NCBI GenBank assembly: GCA_029027985.1
Contig: CP119076.1
Location: 4,586,422-4,650,421, forward strand
Source of the DNA: Klebsiella aerogenes
GTDB taxonomy: Bacteria; Pseudomonadota; Gammaproteobacteria; Enterobacterales; Enterobacteriaceae
Direction of reading: 5' to 3'
DNA: 64,000 nucleotides
This document shows, piece by piece, positions 18,201 to 28,168 of the stretch. The position numbers were made by a program, and so were the translations under genes. Below the pieces are notes generated by a model. It made no database searches, was not told the DNA's origin, and saw nothing but the letters and a program-made list of their open reading frames with translations. Each line of letters starts with the position of its first letter. The first letter of the stretch is position 1.

Positions 18201-19781
18201 ATGAACATCTTCGTTTATCGCCGTTGCCTGGCAACGGTTTCGGCCTGTCTCCTCGCCCTGCTTTTTGCCGCCCCGTCATTCGCCGTCTCGACAGAAAAAC
18301 CGCCGTCCACGCAGGATGATAAAACGGCGTTGGCCATCAACATGGATTACATCATGCAGCCGCAAAAAGGCGACCTCCCGGACATGATCAACCGGCGAGC
18401 GATCCGGGTGTTAACGACCTACAGCAAGACTTTCTTTTTTATCGATAAAGGCACCCAGCGCGGCGCTACGCACGATCTGTTTATCGCTTTTGAAAAGGAT
18501 CTCAATAGCAAACTGGCAAAGGAGGAGAAACTCAAACAAAAACACCTCAAAGTTCGTATCGTGTTTATCCCGGTTACGCGCGATAACCTGTTCACCGCGC
18601 TGAATGAAGGCAAAGGCGATATCGCCGCCGCCAACCTGACCATTACCACCACCCGCCAGGGGCTGGTCGCCTTCACCACTCCGCTATACAGCAATGTCAA
18701 AGAACTGCTGGTGTCGGGTCCCTCCTCACCCGAGGTGAAAAACCTGGAACAGCTCTCTGGTAAAACCGTTTTTGTTCGACGCTCTTCCAGCTATTACGAG
18801 AGCCTGCAAGCGCTCAATGCCCGTTTTGCCAAAGCATCGCTCCCGCCGGTCATCCTGCAAGAGGCCCCTGAAGCGCTCGAGGATGAAGATCTTCTTGAGA
18901 TGCTTAGCGCCGGATTAATTCCGCTGATCGTGGTCGATCGCCATAAAGCGCTTTTCTGGAAACAGGTGTTTCCAAAAATTCAGGTACATGAAGACATTGT
19001 GCTACGGGATGGCGGCGATATCGCCTGGGCGGTGCGCAAAGATAACCCTCAGTTGCTCGCGGTGCTGAATGACTTTGTGAAGCGTAATCGCCAGGGTTCG
19101 ACGCTTGGGAATACCATTCTGCTACGTTACCTGAAAAGCGCGACCTACGTTAAAAATGCCGCCGCCAACAAAGAACGGGCAAAGTTCTTACAGATGGTGG
19201 AAATATTCAGAAAATATGGCGAACGCTATGATGTCGACTGGCTGCTCATGGCCGCCCAGGGCTATCAGGAATCGCGGCTCAATCAGTCGGTGCGCAGCCA
19301 CGTCGGCGCGATCGGCGTGATGCAGGTGATGCCAGCGACCGGTAAAGAGCTGGAGGTGGGCGATATCAAGAAAATCGATCCCAACATTCATGCTGGCGTG
19401 AAGTATATGCGCTGGATGATTGACCACTATTATGGCGACGAACCCATGACGCCGCTCAATAAGGCGCTGTTTTCATTCGCGTCGTACAATGCCGGCCCGG
19501 CGCGCATTGCTCGCCTGCGTGAGGAAACCAAACAGCGTGGCTTTGACCCGAACGTCTGGTTTGGCAATGTCGAAAATCTCGCGGCAGAGAAAATCGGCGC
19601 TGAAACCGTGACCTACGTCAGCAATATCTACAAGTATTACATCGCCTATCGGCTGATTATGGATGACATCGCCCGCAAGCAAAAGGCGACGGCCGCGCCG
19701 CTACCTGAACCAGGGACAGGTAAACCTCAGCCTTACACGCTGCCGCCAACAGCGCCTCAAACGTCAACTCCGGCACACTGA
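18201..19781 (+). CDS. MltF-like protein: solute-binding domain fused to lytic transglycosylase
   Basis: 526-aa exported protein. A signal peptide (about 1-28, ending PSFA) has no lipobox cysteine at the cleavage site. Residues about 66-312 form an amino-acid-type periplasmic binding domain (RAIRVLTTYSKTFFF, GDIAAANLTITTTRQG). Residues about 335-470 form an SLT lysozyme-like domain with catalytic Glu357 (GYQESRLNQS), then GAIGVMQVMPATG and FASYNAGPARIARL. The architecture equals MltF, a murein-cleaving enzyme whose sensing domain binds muropeptides, but it is a distant paralogue with a Pro-rich tail. A terminator shared with ssb follows. Confidence 0.85.
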   Translation: MNIFVYRRCLATVSACLLALLFAAPSFAVSTEKPPSTQDDKTALAINMDYIMQPQKGDLPDMINRRAIRVLTTYSKTFFFIDKGTQRGATHDLFIAFEKDLNSKLAKEEKLKQKHLKVRIVFIPVTRDNLFTALNEGKGDIAAANLTITTTRQGLVAFTTPLYSNVKELLVSGPSSPEVKNLEQLSGKTVFVRRSSSYYESLQALNARFAKASLPPVILQEAPEALEDEDLLEMLSAGLIPLIVVDRHKALFWKQVFPKIQVHEDIVLRDGGDIAWAVRKDNPQLLAVLNDFVKRNRQGSTLGNTILLRYLKSATYVKNAAANKERAKFLQMVEIFRKYGERYDVDWLLMAAQGYQESRLNQSVRSHVGAIGVMQVMPATGKELEVGDIKKIDPNIHAGVKYMRWMIDHYYGDEPMTPLNKALFSFASYNAGPARIARLREETKQRGFDPNVWFGNVENLAAEKIGAETVTYVSNIYKYYIAYRLIMDDIARKQKATAAPLPEPGTGKPQPYTLPPTAPQTSTPAH

Positions 19782-19792
19782 CTGCAGAAACG

Positions 19793-19819
19793 AAAAAGCC
19801 CCGAAACATCGGGGCTTTT
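19793..19819. terminator. Bidirectional terminator between the MltF-like gene and ssb
   Basis: AAAAGCCCCGA (19794-19804) pairs with TCGGGGCTTTT (19809-19819) around AACA, giving a U-tract in both directions. Confidence 0.9.
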
Positions 19820-19859
19820 GTTTGGTTTACTGCGCTGGCAGTACGTAATAAGGCAAGCC

Positions 19860-20384
19860 TTAGAACGGGATATCGTCGTCGAAATCCATCGGCGGTTCGT
19901 TAGATGGCGCTGCCGGAGCCTGCTGCTGCGGACGAGACTGTGCACCGCCGCTGAACTGGTTGCCGCCCTGCGGCTGCTGAGGCTGACCCCAACCGCCCTG
20001 CTGCTGGCCGCCGCCTGCTGGCGCGCCGCCGCCCTGACGGCCGCCCAGCATCTGCATGGTACCGCCGACATTCACCACGATTTCAGTGGTGTACTTGTCC
20101 TGACCGGACTGGTCGGTCCATTTGCGGGTACGCAGCTGGCCTTCGATATAAACCTGAGAACCTTTACGCAGGTATTCGCCAGCGACTTCTGCCAGCTTGC
20201 CGAACAGCACAACACGGTGCCATTCAGTCTGCTCTTTCATTTCGCCGGTTTGCTTATCGCGCCAGGATTCGGAAGTTGCCAGCGTGAAGTTGGCGACAGC
20301 GCCGCCACTTGGCATGTAGCGTACTTCCGGGTCCTGCCCCAGATTACCGACGAGAATCACCTTGTTTACGCCTCTGCTGGCCAT
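19860..20384 (-). CDS. ssb: Ssb, single-stranded DNA-binding protein
   Basis: 174-aa protein. The OB-fold (about 1-112, [20 protein letters not shown]) binds single-stranded DNA as a tetramer in replication, recombination and repair. A Gly/Gln/Pro-rich linker follows, then the acidic tip MDFDDDIPF that recruits partner proteins. Four residues shorter than E. coli SSB, in the linker. The start at 20384 has AGGAG upstream; the frame is open 48 codons further into the promoter region but without support. Divergent from uvrA. Confidence 0.98.
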   Translation of the reverse strand: MASRGVNKVILVGNLGQDPEVRYMPSGGAVANFTLATSESWRDKQTGEMKEQTEWHRVVLFGKLAEVAGEYLRKGSQVYIEGQLRTRKWTDQSGQDKYTTEIVVNVGGTMQMLGGRQGGGAPAGGGQQQGGWGQPQQPQGGNQFSGGAQSRPQQQAPAAPSNEPPMDFDDDIPF

Positions 20385-20533
20385 GATCGAATCTCCTGAA
20401 TAATACGTTTTGTATAAGTGTAAACCGGGAATTCTAACACCACAAAGGGGCAATTTGATAGCTGCGAAGCCAATTCCAGAAAACATCCCGTCGCTATGCA
20501 AATTTTCACGCTCTTCCCGCTGCGCCATTCCAA

Positions 20534-20553
20534 TACTGTATATCCAGACAGGT
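20534..20553. promoter_or_regulatory. LexA box between ssb and uvrA
   Basis: TACTGTATATCCAGACAGGT contains CTG-N10-CAG (CTG 20536-20538, CAG 20549-20551). It matches the uvrA SOS box of E. coli in position and most bases, so uvrA and perhaps ssb are DNA-damage inducible. Confidence 0.9.
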
Positions 20554-20638
20554 CAAGTTGTGTCATAATTAGCCGTTTCTGCCGTTTGTCCTTCAAACAA
20601 ACCAGGCAATCCGTGTATCTACCTACCGGGAAAGGTGA

Positions 20639-23464
20639 ATGGATAAGATCGAAGTTCGGGGCGCCCGCACCCATAATCTCAAAAACATCAACCTCGTCAT
20701 CCCGCGCGACAAACTGATTGTCGTCACCGGGCTTTCTGGGTCTGGCAAATCCTCACTCGCTTTCGACACTCTGTACGCCGAAGGCCAGCGTCGCTACGTC
20801 GAATCACTCTCCGCCTACGCGCGACAGTTCCTGTCATTGATGGAGAAACCGGACGTCGACCATATCGAGGGGCTGTCGCCGGCGATTTCTATTGAGCAGA
20901 AATCAACCTCCCACAACCCCCGTTCGACGGTAGGTACGATTACCGAAATTCACGACTATCTGCGTCTGCTATACGCTCGCGTCGGCGAACCGCGCTGCCC
21001 GGACCACGACGTGCCGCTCGCCGCGCAAACCGTCAGTCAGATGGTCGATAACGTGCTCTCTCAGCCGGAAGGCCAGCGCCTGATGCTACTGGCGCCGATT
21101 ATTAAAGAGCGTAAGGGCGAGCATACTAAAACGCTGGAAAACCTTGCCAGCCAGGGCTACATCCGCGCGCGGATCGATGGCGAAGTCTGCGATCTCTCGG
21201 ATCCGCCAAAGCTGGAATTGCAGAAAAAGCACACCATCGAGGTGGTCATCGATCGCTTCAAAGTGCGTGAAGATCTCGCTCAGCGCCTGGCGGAGTCTTT
21301 CGAAACCGCGCTGGAGCTCTCTGGCGGTACCGCGATTGTCTCAAATATGGATGACAGCAAAGCGGAAGAGCTGCTGTTCTCAGCCAACTTCGCCTGCCCG
21401 ATTTGCGGCTATAGCATGCGCGAGCTGGAGCCGCGGCTATTCTCCTTCAACAACCCGGCGGGCGCCTGCCCAACCTGCGACGGCCTCGGCGTTCAGCAGT
21501 ATTTCGATCCCGATCGCGTGATCCAGAATCCAGAGCTATCGCTGGCCGGCGGCGCGATCCGCGGCTGGGATCGCCGCAACTTCTATTATTTCCAGATGCT
21601 GAAGTCGCTGGCAGAGCACTATAAGTTCGACGTTGAAGCGCCGTGGGGTACCCTCAGCGCCAGCGTGCAGAAAGTAGTGCTGTACGGTTCCGGCAAAGAG
21701 AATATTGAATTTAAATACATGAACGACCGCGGTGATACCTCCGTGCGCCGCCATCCGTTCGAAGGCGTGCTCCACAACATGGAGCGTCGCTATAAAGAGA
21801 CCGAATCCAGTGCGGTGCGCGAAGAGCTGGCGAAATTCATCAGCAACCGACCGTGTGCCAGCTGTGACGGTACGCGTCTGCGTCGTGAAGCGCGCCACGT
21901 GTTTGTGGAAAACACCCCGCTGCCGACCATTTCCGATATGAGCATCGGCCACGCAATGGACTTCTTCAACAATCTGAAGCTGTCCGGCCAGCGGGCGCAA
22001 ATCGCCGAAAAAGTACTGAAAGAGATTGGCGATCGCCTGAAGTTCCTCGTCAACGTCGGCCTGAACTACCTGACGCTGTCCCGCTCGGCGGAAACGCTCT
22101 CCGGCGGCGAAGCCCAGCGTATCCGTCTGGCGAGCCAAATTGGCGCAGGGCTGGTCGGCGTGATGTACGTACTGGATGAGCCATCCATCGGCCTGCACCA
22201 ACGCGATAACGAACGCCTGCTCGGTACGCTGATCCACCTGCGTAACCTGGGCAACACGGTGATCGTCGTCGAACATGACGAAGACGCCATCCGCGCTGCC
22301 GACCACGTGATCGATATCGGCCCGGGCGCTGGCGTACACGGCGGACAGGTGGTGGCGGAAGGCTCGCTGGAGGCCATTATGGCAGTGCCGGAATCCCTCA
22401 CCGGGCAGTACATGAGCGGTAAGCGTAAAATTGAAGTTCCGCAACAGCGCGTCGCTGCCGACCCGGAAAAAGTGCTGAAGCTCACCGGCGCGCGCGGCAA
22501 CAACCTGAAAGACGTCACGTTAACGCTGCCGGTCGGCCTGTTTACCTGCATTACCGGCGTCTCCGGTTCCGGTAAATCAACGCTGATTAACGATACGCTG
22601 TTCCCGATCGCCCAGCGCCAGCTGAACGGCGCAACCATTGCCGAACCGGCGCCGTATCGCGAAATCCAGGGGCTGGAGCACTTCGATAAAGTCATCGATA
22701 TCGACCAGAGCCCTATCGGCCGTACGCCGCGCTCTAACCCGGCCACTTATACCGGCGTGTTTACGCCGGTGCGCGAGTTGTTCGCCGGGGTGCCGGAATC
22801 GCGTTCGCGCGGCTATACGCCTGGCCGTTTCAGCTTTAACGTTCGCGGCGGTCGCTGCGAAGCCTGCCAGGGCGATGGGGTGATCAAGGTCGAAATGCAC
22901 TTCCTGCCTGATATCTATGTGCCGTGCGACCAGTGCAAAGGCAAACGCTATAACCGCGAAACGCTGGAGATTAAGTACAAGGGTAAAACTATCCATGAAG
23001 TGCTGGATATGACCATCGAAGAAGCGCGTGAGTTCTTTGATGCTGTCCCGGCGCTGGCGCGCAAGCTGCAAACCTTGATGGATGTCGGTCTAACCTACAT
23101 TCGTCTTGGCCAGTCGGCGACCACGCTTTCCGGCGGCGAGGCCCAGCGCGTGAAGCTGGCTCGCGAGCTCTCCAAGCGCGGTACCGGTCAGACGCTGTAT
23201 ATCCTTGATGAGCCGACCACGGGCCTGCACTTTGCCGATATCCAGCAGTTGCTGGATGTACTGCACCAGTTGCGCGATCAGGGCAACACCATCGTGGTGA
23301 TTGAGCACAACCTCGATGTCATTAAAACTGCGGACTGGATTGTCGACCTCGGCCCGGAAGGCGGCAGCGGCGGCGGGGAAATCCTCGTTTCCGGTACGCC
23401 GGAAACCGTTGCCGAATGCGAAGCCTCGCACACGGCGCGCTTCCTGAAGCCTATGCTCAAGTAA
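20639..23464 (+). CDS. uvrA: UvrA, excinuclease ABC subunit A
   Basis: 941-aa damage-recognition ATPase of nucleotide excision repair; a UvrA dimer loads UvrB on damaged DNA. Two ABC modules are visible: the first P-loop [15 protein letters not shown] near residue 31 and signature [14 protein letters not shown]; the second P-loop [15 protein letters not shown] near 640 and [12 protein letters not shown]. Zinc-binding cysteine pairs appear in CPICGY/CPTCDG and [16 protein letters not shown]. One residue longer than the E. coli protein. Transcribed behind a LexA box. Confidence 0.98.
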   Translation: MDKIEVRGARTHNLKNINLVIPRDKLIVVTGLSGSGKSSLAFDTLYAEGQRRYVESLSAYARQFLSLMEKPDVDHIEGLSPAISIEQKSTSHNPRSTVGTITEIHDYLRLLYARVGEPRCPDHDVPLAAQTVSQMVDNVLSQPEGQRLMLLAPIIKERKGEHTKTLENLASQGYIRARIDGEVCDLSDPPKLELQKKHTIEVVIDRFKVREDLAQRLAESFETALELSGGTAIVSNMDDSKAEELLFSANFACPICGYSMRELEPRLFSFNNPAGACPTCDGLGVQQYFDPDRVIQNPELSLAGGAIRGWDRRNFYYFQMLKSLAEHYKFDVEAPWGTLSASVQKVVLYGSGKENIEFKYMNDRGDTSVRRHPFEGVLHNMERRYKETESSAVREELAKFISNRPCASCDGTRLRREARHVFVENTPLPTISDMSIGHAMDFFNNLKLSGQRAQIAEKVLKEIGDRLKFLVNVGLNYLTLSRSAETLSGGEAQRIRLASQIGAGLVGVMYVLDEPSIGLHQRDNERLLGTLIHLRNLGNTVIVVEHDEDAIRAADHVIDIGPGAGVHGGQVVAEGSLEAIMAVPESLTGQYMSGKRKIEVPQQRVAADPEKVLKLTGARGNNLKDVTLTLPVGLFTCITGVSGSGKSTLINDTLFPIAQRQLNGATIAEPAPYREIQGLEHFDKVIDIDQSPIGRTPRSNPATYTGVFTPVRELFAGVPESRSRGYTPGRFSFNVRGGRCEACQGDGVIKVEMHFLPDIYVPCDQCKGKRYNRETLEIKYKGKTIHEVLDMTIEEAREFFDAVPALARKLQTLMDVGLTYIRLGQSATTLSGGEAQRVKLARELSKRGTGQTLYILDEPTTGLHFADIQQLLDVLHQLRDQGNTIVVIEHNLDVIKTADWIVDLGPEGGSGGGEILVSGTPETVAECEASHTARFLKPMLK

Positions 23465-23794
23465 GTTCCCAGGCCTCTTCCTGCCGGGAGAGGCCCCATC
23501 TTATTTCATCTCATCGTCTTATCTGCGCGTCTACGCCCATCGCACGATGCAAGATGCGCCCTTCAGCGCCGCTGAAGCGACGTATTTATCCCGACAGACT
23601 ATTTAGCTTTATCAACAAGCTATCGCTGGGGAACGCCAGCGGCCAGGAGGGGAATGATGTTGACAGCCCGAGACTGGCTGACCGAAGACAGCCTGTGATT
23701 GCGGCTGGAAGGGTCAACGCGATATCGCCCGTCTTCGCGCCAACAACCCAAGTATCGCGCGCCAGACGCGACTGCAGTCAACACTGCTGCGTCT
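23465..23794. other. uvrA-yjbR gap with hairpin and possible decayed reading frame
   Basis: 330 bp. A hairpin, GGCCTCT (23472-23478) with AGAGGCC (23489-23495) extended by 3 bp inside, follows the uvrA stop and may end its transcript, though the U-tract is poor. The rest has protein-like but interrupted plus-strand frames (for example codons reading MQDAPFSAAEATYLSRQ near 23547, then stops). No intact gene. Confidence 0.5.
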
Positions 23795-24148
23795 CTACGG
23801 TAAAAGTCGACGCTTATCCTCTGGCAGTAGCTCGACCGCCTGCTGGTATGACGCATCCACCAGGTAGTAAATTTGCGAATCCGGCAGGGAGCCATCGAGG
23901 AAAACGGTACTCCAGTGAGCTTTGTTCAGATGCCTGCTGGGGCGAACGTCGCGATGCTGTTCCCGCAGCAGCTCGGTAAGCTCCGGGCTAGCCTTCAGCG
24001 CGACCGCTGGCCGCTTATCTTCCACCTCTTTCACCATCGCGAATAACACGTCCGCCACCTTGATTTGCGTGGCTTTCCAGTCGCTATGTACGCTTTGCTC
24101 CGCACCCGGCTTCGCCATGCAGTACAGCAGTAAATCCGATAGGGTCAT
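23795..24148 (-). CDS. yjbR: YjbR, MmcQ/YjbR-family protein
   Basis: 117-aa cytoplasmic protein of the MmcQ/YjbR family, whose fold resembles DNA-binding CyaY-like proteins but whose function is not established. Family segments are YCMAKPGAEQSVHSDWKA, SRHLNKAHWSTVFLDGSLPD and YYLVDASYQQAVELLP. The start at 24148 (MTLSDLLL) matches relatives; an ATG 10 codons upstream lies inside yjbQ. Only 4 nt separate it from the yjbQ stop, so the two form one operon. Confidence 0.9.
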   Translation of the reverse strand: MTLSDLLLYCMAKPGAEQSVHSDWKATQIKVADVLFAMVKEVEDKRPAVALKASPELTELLREQHRDVRPSRHLNKAHWSTVFLDGSLPDSQIYYLVDASYQQAVELLPEDKRRLLP

Positions 24149-24152
24149 CTTT

Positions 24153-24569
24153 TTATTCTCCCGTAAGCGTTGCGACAATATGCCGCGAACCGCCGTGAAT
24201 ACGATGCTCCCCCAGCCAGATCCCCTGCCAGGTCCCCAACATGACGTCGCCGTTCTGCACCGGCAACATCAGGGAAACGCCCAGCAGCGAGGATTTTATG
24301 TGCGAGGGCATATCATCAGGACCTTCATAGTCATGTTCATACGGCGCGTTGTCTGGTACGGCGTTGAGAAAATGCTGCTCCATATCAAAACGGACGGTGG
24401 GATCGCAGTTCTCGTTTAACGTCAGGGAAGCGGAAGTATGCTGGAGCAACAGATGCAGCAGGCCTACCTTAACCCGCGACAGTTCGCGAATTTGGCCAAG
24501 AATTTCGTTAGTCACCAGATGGAAACCACGAGATTTCGGGCCCAATGTCAGGGTTTGCTGATGCCACAT
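24153..24569 (-). CDS. yjbQ: YjbQ, UPF0047 family protein
   Basis: 138-aa protein of the UPF0047/YjbQ family, in which some members show weak thiamin phosphate synthase activity. Conserved segments are [33 protein letters not shown] and [16 protein letters not shown], with the histidines that bind metal in structures of relatives. The start has AAAAGGAG upstream. First gene of yjbQ-yjbR. Physiological role unknown. Confidence 0.92.
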   Translation of the reverse strand: MWHQQTLTLGPKSRGFHLVTNEILGQIRELSRVKVGLLHLLLQHTSASLTLNENCDPTVRFDMEQHFLNAVPDNAPYEHDYEGPDDMPSHIKSSLLGVSLMLPVQNGDVMLGTWQGIWLGEHRIHGGSRHIVATLTGE

Positions 24570-24651
24570 AAACGGCTCCTTTTAATGTGTGAATCCTTTT
24601 AAGTTTGCAGCAAGAAGTGAAAAGGTAAAACCTCAAACGCTGAATTTAGTA

Positions 24652-24680
24652 CAAAAAAAAGACAGCCTGCGGGCTGTCTT
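24652..24680 (-). terminator. aphA terminator
   Basis: GACAGCC (24661-24667) pairs with GGCTGTC (24672-24678); an A-run before it gives a U-tract in minus-strand transcripts. Confidence 0.9.
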
Positions 24681-24713
24681 CCTGGTATTCAGAACCCCCG
24701 GATTGATCGCGGC

Positions 24714-25427
24714 TTAATATTCTGAATTCACAATCACCTCTTCCCCCTGCGCACCGGCCATCGGCAGTGGTTTATAGGACGAGTTTGCCGCGCGCAGCAC
24801 ACGGATCCCACGCGCGCCAGCATCGCGGGCGGCGGAAATATCATTGTCGGAGTCGCCGTAGAAGACTTTGATATTCTTCGCCTGCAACCATTGAGTTTTG
24901 CTGTTCTGGCCTGGCTTATCACCGGCAAAAATCACCGGATTCATATTCGCGCCCGGGATCAGAAAATCATCCTGCAGGGTTTTCGAGACGCTCTCGGTTT
25001 TCGTCTGGCTGCGGCCGGTCACAAAGTAGATACTGTCGCCGCGTTTGATGTGCATCGCGATCAGCTGGCGGCCAACCTCTTTCGGCATGCTGAACTCATC
25101 CCAGCCGTTGTTCATCTTTTCCCAGAATTCCGGGTTCTTCAGATAGGCTTCGCTGCCCGGGGAGTAGATTTTTTGCCCACGCCAGAAACCAGGGCTGGAA
25201 AACAGCACCGTATCATCGATATCAAAACCCACCGCCATCGGCGCGCGCCCAAGCAGGCTATTTTCAATTTGAGCGACCGATACCCAATGGATCGGCGCCT
25301 GTTCGGCGAGTTTCGCGACATTAGTCCCTTCCCAAATTGGTTGCGGGGTAGACGCTCGGGCGATAACGGCGCTATTTAAAGCGAATAACAGACAAGTGGC
25401 GCTAATGGCCAACGTTAACTTACGCAT
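24714..25427 (-). CDS. aphA: AphA, class B acid phosphatase
   Basis: 237-aa periplasmic HAD-superfamily phosphatase/phosphotransferase that dephosphorylates nucleotides and other phosphomonoesters, active as a metal-bound tetramer. It has an N-terminal signal peptide (about 1-25). The nucleophile motif [12 protein letters not shown] carries the two catalytic aspartates; further HAD motifs are [13 protein letters not shown] and [12 protein letters not shown]. Same length as in E. coli. Followed by a strong terminator; expressed alone. Confidence 0.96.
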   Translation of the reverse strand: MRKLTLAISATCLLFALNSAVIARASTPQPIWEGTNVAKLAEQAPIHWVSVAQIENSLLGRAPMAVGFDIDDTVLFSSPGFWRGQKIYSPGSEAYLKNPEFWEKMNNGWDEFSMPKEVGRQLIAMHIKRGDSIYFVTGRSQTKTESVSKTLQDDFLIPGANMNPVIFAGDKPGQNSKTQWLQAKNIKVFYGDSDNDISAARDAGARGIRVLRAANSSYKPLPMAGAQGEEVIVNSEY

Positions 25428-25675
25428 ATTTATCCCTATGCCCCTTATGCGCCAGGCCGCAGAGCAGCAACCTGAGTTATTTAGGGTCTAAATAATCGAT
25501 TCGTTATTATTTTTAATCATGAGTGCGCTTATCAATGCAGCAAGACCTTAACGCCAGCCCTTACAGATAGAAAGGATTTTCTACTTAAATGTCATATAAA
25601 AGGAGCATGATCACACTTCAGGCAGGATATTCCCCTCACCTTAACGCTGGCGAGGGGAATTTAGTAAGTAAGTAC
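25428..25675. other. tyrB-aphA gap
   Basis: 248 bp without a gene. It must hold the aphA promoter, and next to tyrB a hairpin ATTCCCCTC (25629-25637) with GAGGGGAAT (25652-25660) that probably marks the end of the tyrB message although it lacks a U-tract. Confidence 0.55.
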
Positions 25676-26869
25676 TTACATTACAGCAGCAAACGCCTGA
25701 GCGACGCGTTGCACGTTGCGCGAGTTAAGACCCGCTACGCACATACGACCGCTGGCAATCAGGTATACGCCAAATTCATCACGCAGACGATCAACCTGCG
25801 CCGAACTGAACCCGGTATAGCTGAACATGCCGCGCTGCTTCAGCAGATAGTCAAAATTCTTACCCGGAACCGCTTCTTTCAGTACGTCGACCAGCGTCTG
25901 GCGCATGGTTAAAATACGCGAACGCATGGCTTCGACTTCCGCCAGCCATGAGGCTTTCAGCGCAGCGTCATTCAATACCGCCGCCACCACCTGCGCGCCG
26001 AAATTCGGCGGGCTGGAGTAGTTGCGGCGTACCGTCGCTTTCAGCTGACCCAGCACACGACCTGCAGTTTCGGCGTCCTCACATACAATCGACAGACCAC
26101 CAACGCGCTCGCCGTACAGTGAGAAGATTTTGGAGAAAGAGTTGCTGACCAGCATTGGCAAACCAGCGCTGGCAATCGCGCGGATGGCGTAGGCATCGTC
26201 TTCCATGCCAGCGCCAAAGCCCTGGTAGGCAATATCGAGGAAAGGAATTAAGTTACGCGCTTTCAGTACCTTAACGACTTCATCCCACTGCGCGTTGCTC
26301 AGGTCGGCGCCGGTCGGGTTGTGGCAGCACGGATGCAACAGCACGATATCGCGCTCGGAAAGGGTCTGCAGCTTCGCGATGAAGGCTTCAAAGCGCACGC
26401 CGTTGGTCTCGTCATCAAACCAAGGGTAAGTACTTACTTCGAATCCAGCCCCTTCAAATATGGCAATGTGGTTTTCCCAGGTTGGGTCACTGACCCATAC
26501 GCGGGACTGTGGGAAGTAGCGTTTCAGGAAATCGGCGCCGACTTTCAGCGCGCCGGAACCCCCCAGCGTTTGAATCGACGCCACGCGGTTTTGCGCCAGC
26601 GCGGGATGATCGGCGCCGAACAACAGCGGAGCAATCGCATGACGGTAGCTATTCAGTCCTTCCATCGGCAGATACAGCGAGGCACCGTGCGACTGCGCGT
26701 TAAGGCGCGCCTCGGCTTCCGCCACCGCCTGCAGCTGCGGGATAATACCGTCTTCGTTGTAGTACAAACCGATGCTGAGGTTCACTTTGTCACTACGCGG
26801 ATCTTCTTTGAAACGCTCCATTAAGGAGAGAATGGGGTCGCCGGCGTAGGCGTCAACTTTTTGAAACAC
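25676..26869 (-). CDS. tyrB: TyrB, aromatic amino acid aminotransferase
   Basis: 397-aa PLP-dependent fold-type I aminotransferase, last step of tyrosine and phenylalanine (and an alternative for leucine) synthesis. The PLP lysine lies in [17 protein letters not shown]; other class I motifs are [11 protein letters not shown] and [11 protein letters not shown]. The start codon is GTG (26867-26869), as I recall for E. coli tyrB, preceded by TGGAGA. It follows dnaB-alr but has its own 188-bp upstream gap with a REP unit. No clear TyrR box could be recognised in that gap. Confidence 0.97.
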   Translation of the reverse strand: MFQKVDAYAGDPILSLMERFKEDPRSDKVNLSIGLYYNEDGIIPQLQAVAEAEARLNAQSHGASLYLPMEGLNSYRHAIAPLLFGADHPALAQNRVASIQTLGGSGALKVGADFLKRYFPQSRVWVSDPTWENHIAIFEGAGFEVSTYPWFDDETNGVRFEAFIAKLQTLSERDIVLLHPCCHNPTGADLSNAQWDEVVKVLKARNLIPFLDIAYQGFGAGMEDDAYAIRAIASAGLPMLVSNSFSKIFSLYGERVGGLSIVCEDAETAGRVLGQLKATVRRNYSSPPNFGAQVVAAVLNDAALKASWLAEVEAMRSRILTMRQTLVDVLKEAVPGKNFDYLLKQRGMFSYTGFSSAQVDRLRDEFGVYLIASGRMCVAGLNSRNVQRVAQAFAAVM

Positions 26870-27011
26870 GCGATGTATCTCCAGGTTTACGAGAGGCAGG
26901 TATTAACACAATAAACCGGAAGTTGGGGAAGGTCGAGCGGATGTTGGCGAGTTATCGACGAAGATCGCTTGAATGACGGGCGAAGCGGCATGCGCCAGCC
27001 CGTCTTCATTA

Positions 27012-27037
27012 CCCTGATAAGCGTAGCGCAATCGGGG
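27012..27037. repeat. REP-like palindrome between alr and tyrB
   Basis: CCCTGAT (27012-27018) pairs with ATCGGGG (27031-27037) with one G-T pair; the loop AAGCGTAGCGCA is shared with the unit at 33489-33514. Confidence 0.65.
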
Positions 27038-27057
27038 AATGTTGCCACTGTGCGAGG

Positions 27058-28137
27058 TTAATCGAGGTAGCGAATGGCCAGTCTGGAGGTTAAGCGGGTA
27101 ATAAGTTCGTAAGCACTCACTTTCGTTATTTCCGCAATACGCTCAACGGGGAGTCCCTCCCCCCACAGCACAACCGGGTCGCCGGCGTTGTCCTGCGCCT
27201 GTGGGCCAAGGTCGACGCAAATCATATCCATTGCCACGCGGCCGACAATCGGGACTTCGCGGCCGTTGACCAGCACCGGCGTACCGGACGGCGCGGCGCG
27301 CGGATAGCCATCGCCATAGCCCATCGCCACCACGCCTAACCGGGTATCGCGCTCGCTAATCCAGGTTCCACCATAGCCTACCGGCTCCCCTGCTTTATGC
27401 TCGCGTACCGCAATCAGGCTGGACGTCAACGACATCACCGGCTGGCAACCAAAATCTTCACCGGTGGAATGATTCTCGAGCGGTGATACACCGTAGAGAA
27501 TAATGCCCGGGCGCGCCCAGTCGAAATGCGACTGCGGCCACAGCAACATCCCGCCCGAGGCAGCGATAGAACGCAGCCCCGGCTTACCGTCACTGAAGGT
27601 GGTGAAAATATCCAGTTGGCGCTCGGTCGCGCCGCATTCCGGCTCATCGGCGCGGGCGAAATGGCTCACAATATTGACCGGCTGATGGACGTTTTTGCAC
27701 TGAGTCAGCCGCTGATAGAAGGCCTCGGCTTGTTCCGGCAGAACGCCAAGACGATGCATGCCGGTATCCAATTTCATCCATACGGTTACCGGCGCAGCCA
27801 GATCCGCCTGTTCCAGCGCCGCCAGCTGCTCCGGGCTATGCACGACGGTATGCAGATGCTGTGCGGAAATTAGCGGCAGGTCAGCGGCATCGAAGAAGCC
27901 TTCCAGCAGCAGAATCGGCTGAGTGATACCCCCTTCGCGCAGGCACAGCGCCTCTTCCAGGCGGGCGACACCGAAGGCGTCGGCGTCGGTTAGCGTTCGC
28001 GCGGTCTCAAGGAGGCCGTGTCCGTAGGCGTTCGCTTTCACCACCGCAACCAGTTTACTGGCGGGAGCCAGTTCACGCAGGCGTTGCAGGTTGTGTCGCA
28101 GAGCGCGGCGGTTGATGACTACAGTTGCCGCTTGCAT
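27058..28137 (-). CDS. alr: Alr, biosynthetic alanine racemase
   Basis: 359-aa PLP enzyme that makes D-alanine for peptidoglycan. Lys34 ([10 protein letters not shown]) binds PLP and the tyrosine of [10 protein letters not shown] is the second catalytic base. It has the usual TIM-barrel plus C-terminal beta domain and the same length as E. coli Alr. AAGGAA lies before the ATG. Only 31 nt separate it from dnaB, so it is probably co-transcribed with it. Confidence 0.97.
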   Translation of the reverse strand: MQAATVVINRRALRHNLQRLRELAPASKLVAVVKANAYGHGLLETARTLTDADAFGVARLEEALCLREGGITQPILLLEGFFDAADLPLISAQHLHTVVHSPEQLAALEQADLAAPVTVWMKLDTGMHRLGVLPEQAEAFYQRLTQCKNVHQPVNIVSHFARADEPECGATERQLDIFTTFSDGKPGLRSIAASGGMLLWPQSHFDWARPGIILYGVSPLENHSTGEDFGCQPVMSLTSSLIAVREHKAGEPVGYGGTWISERDTRLGVVAMGYGDGYPRAAPSGTPVLVNGREVPIVGRVAMDMICVDLGPQAQDNAGDPVVLWGEGLPVERIAEITKVSAYELITRLTSRLAIRYLD

Positions 28138-28168
28138 TTGAATTCCTTAAAAAAAGACTGACGGAGAT

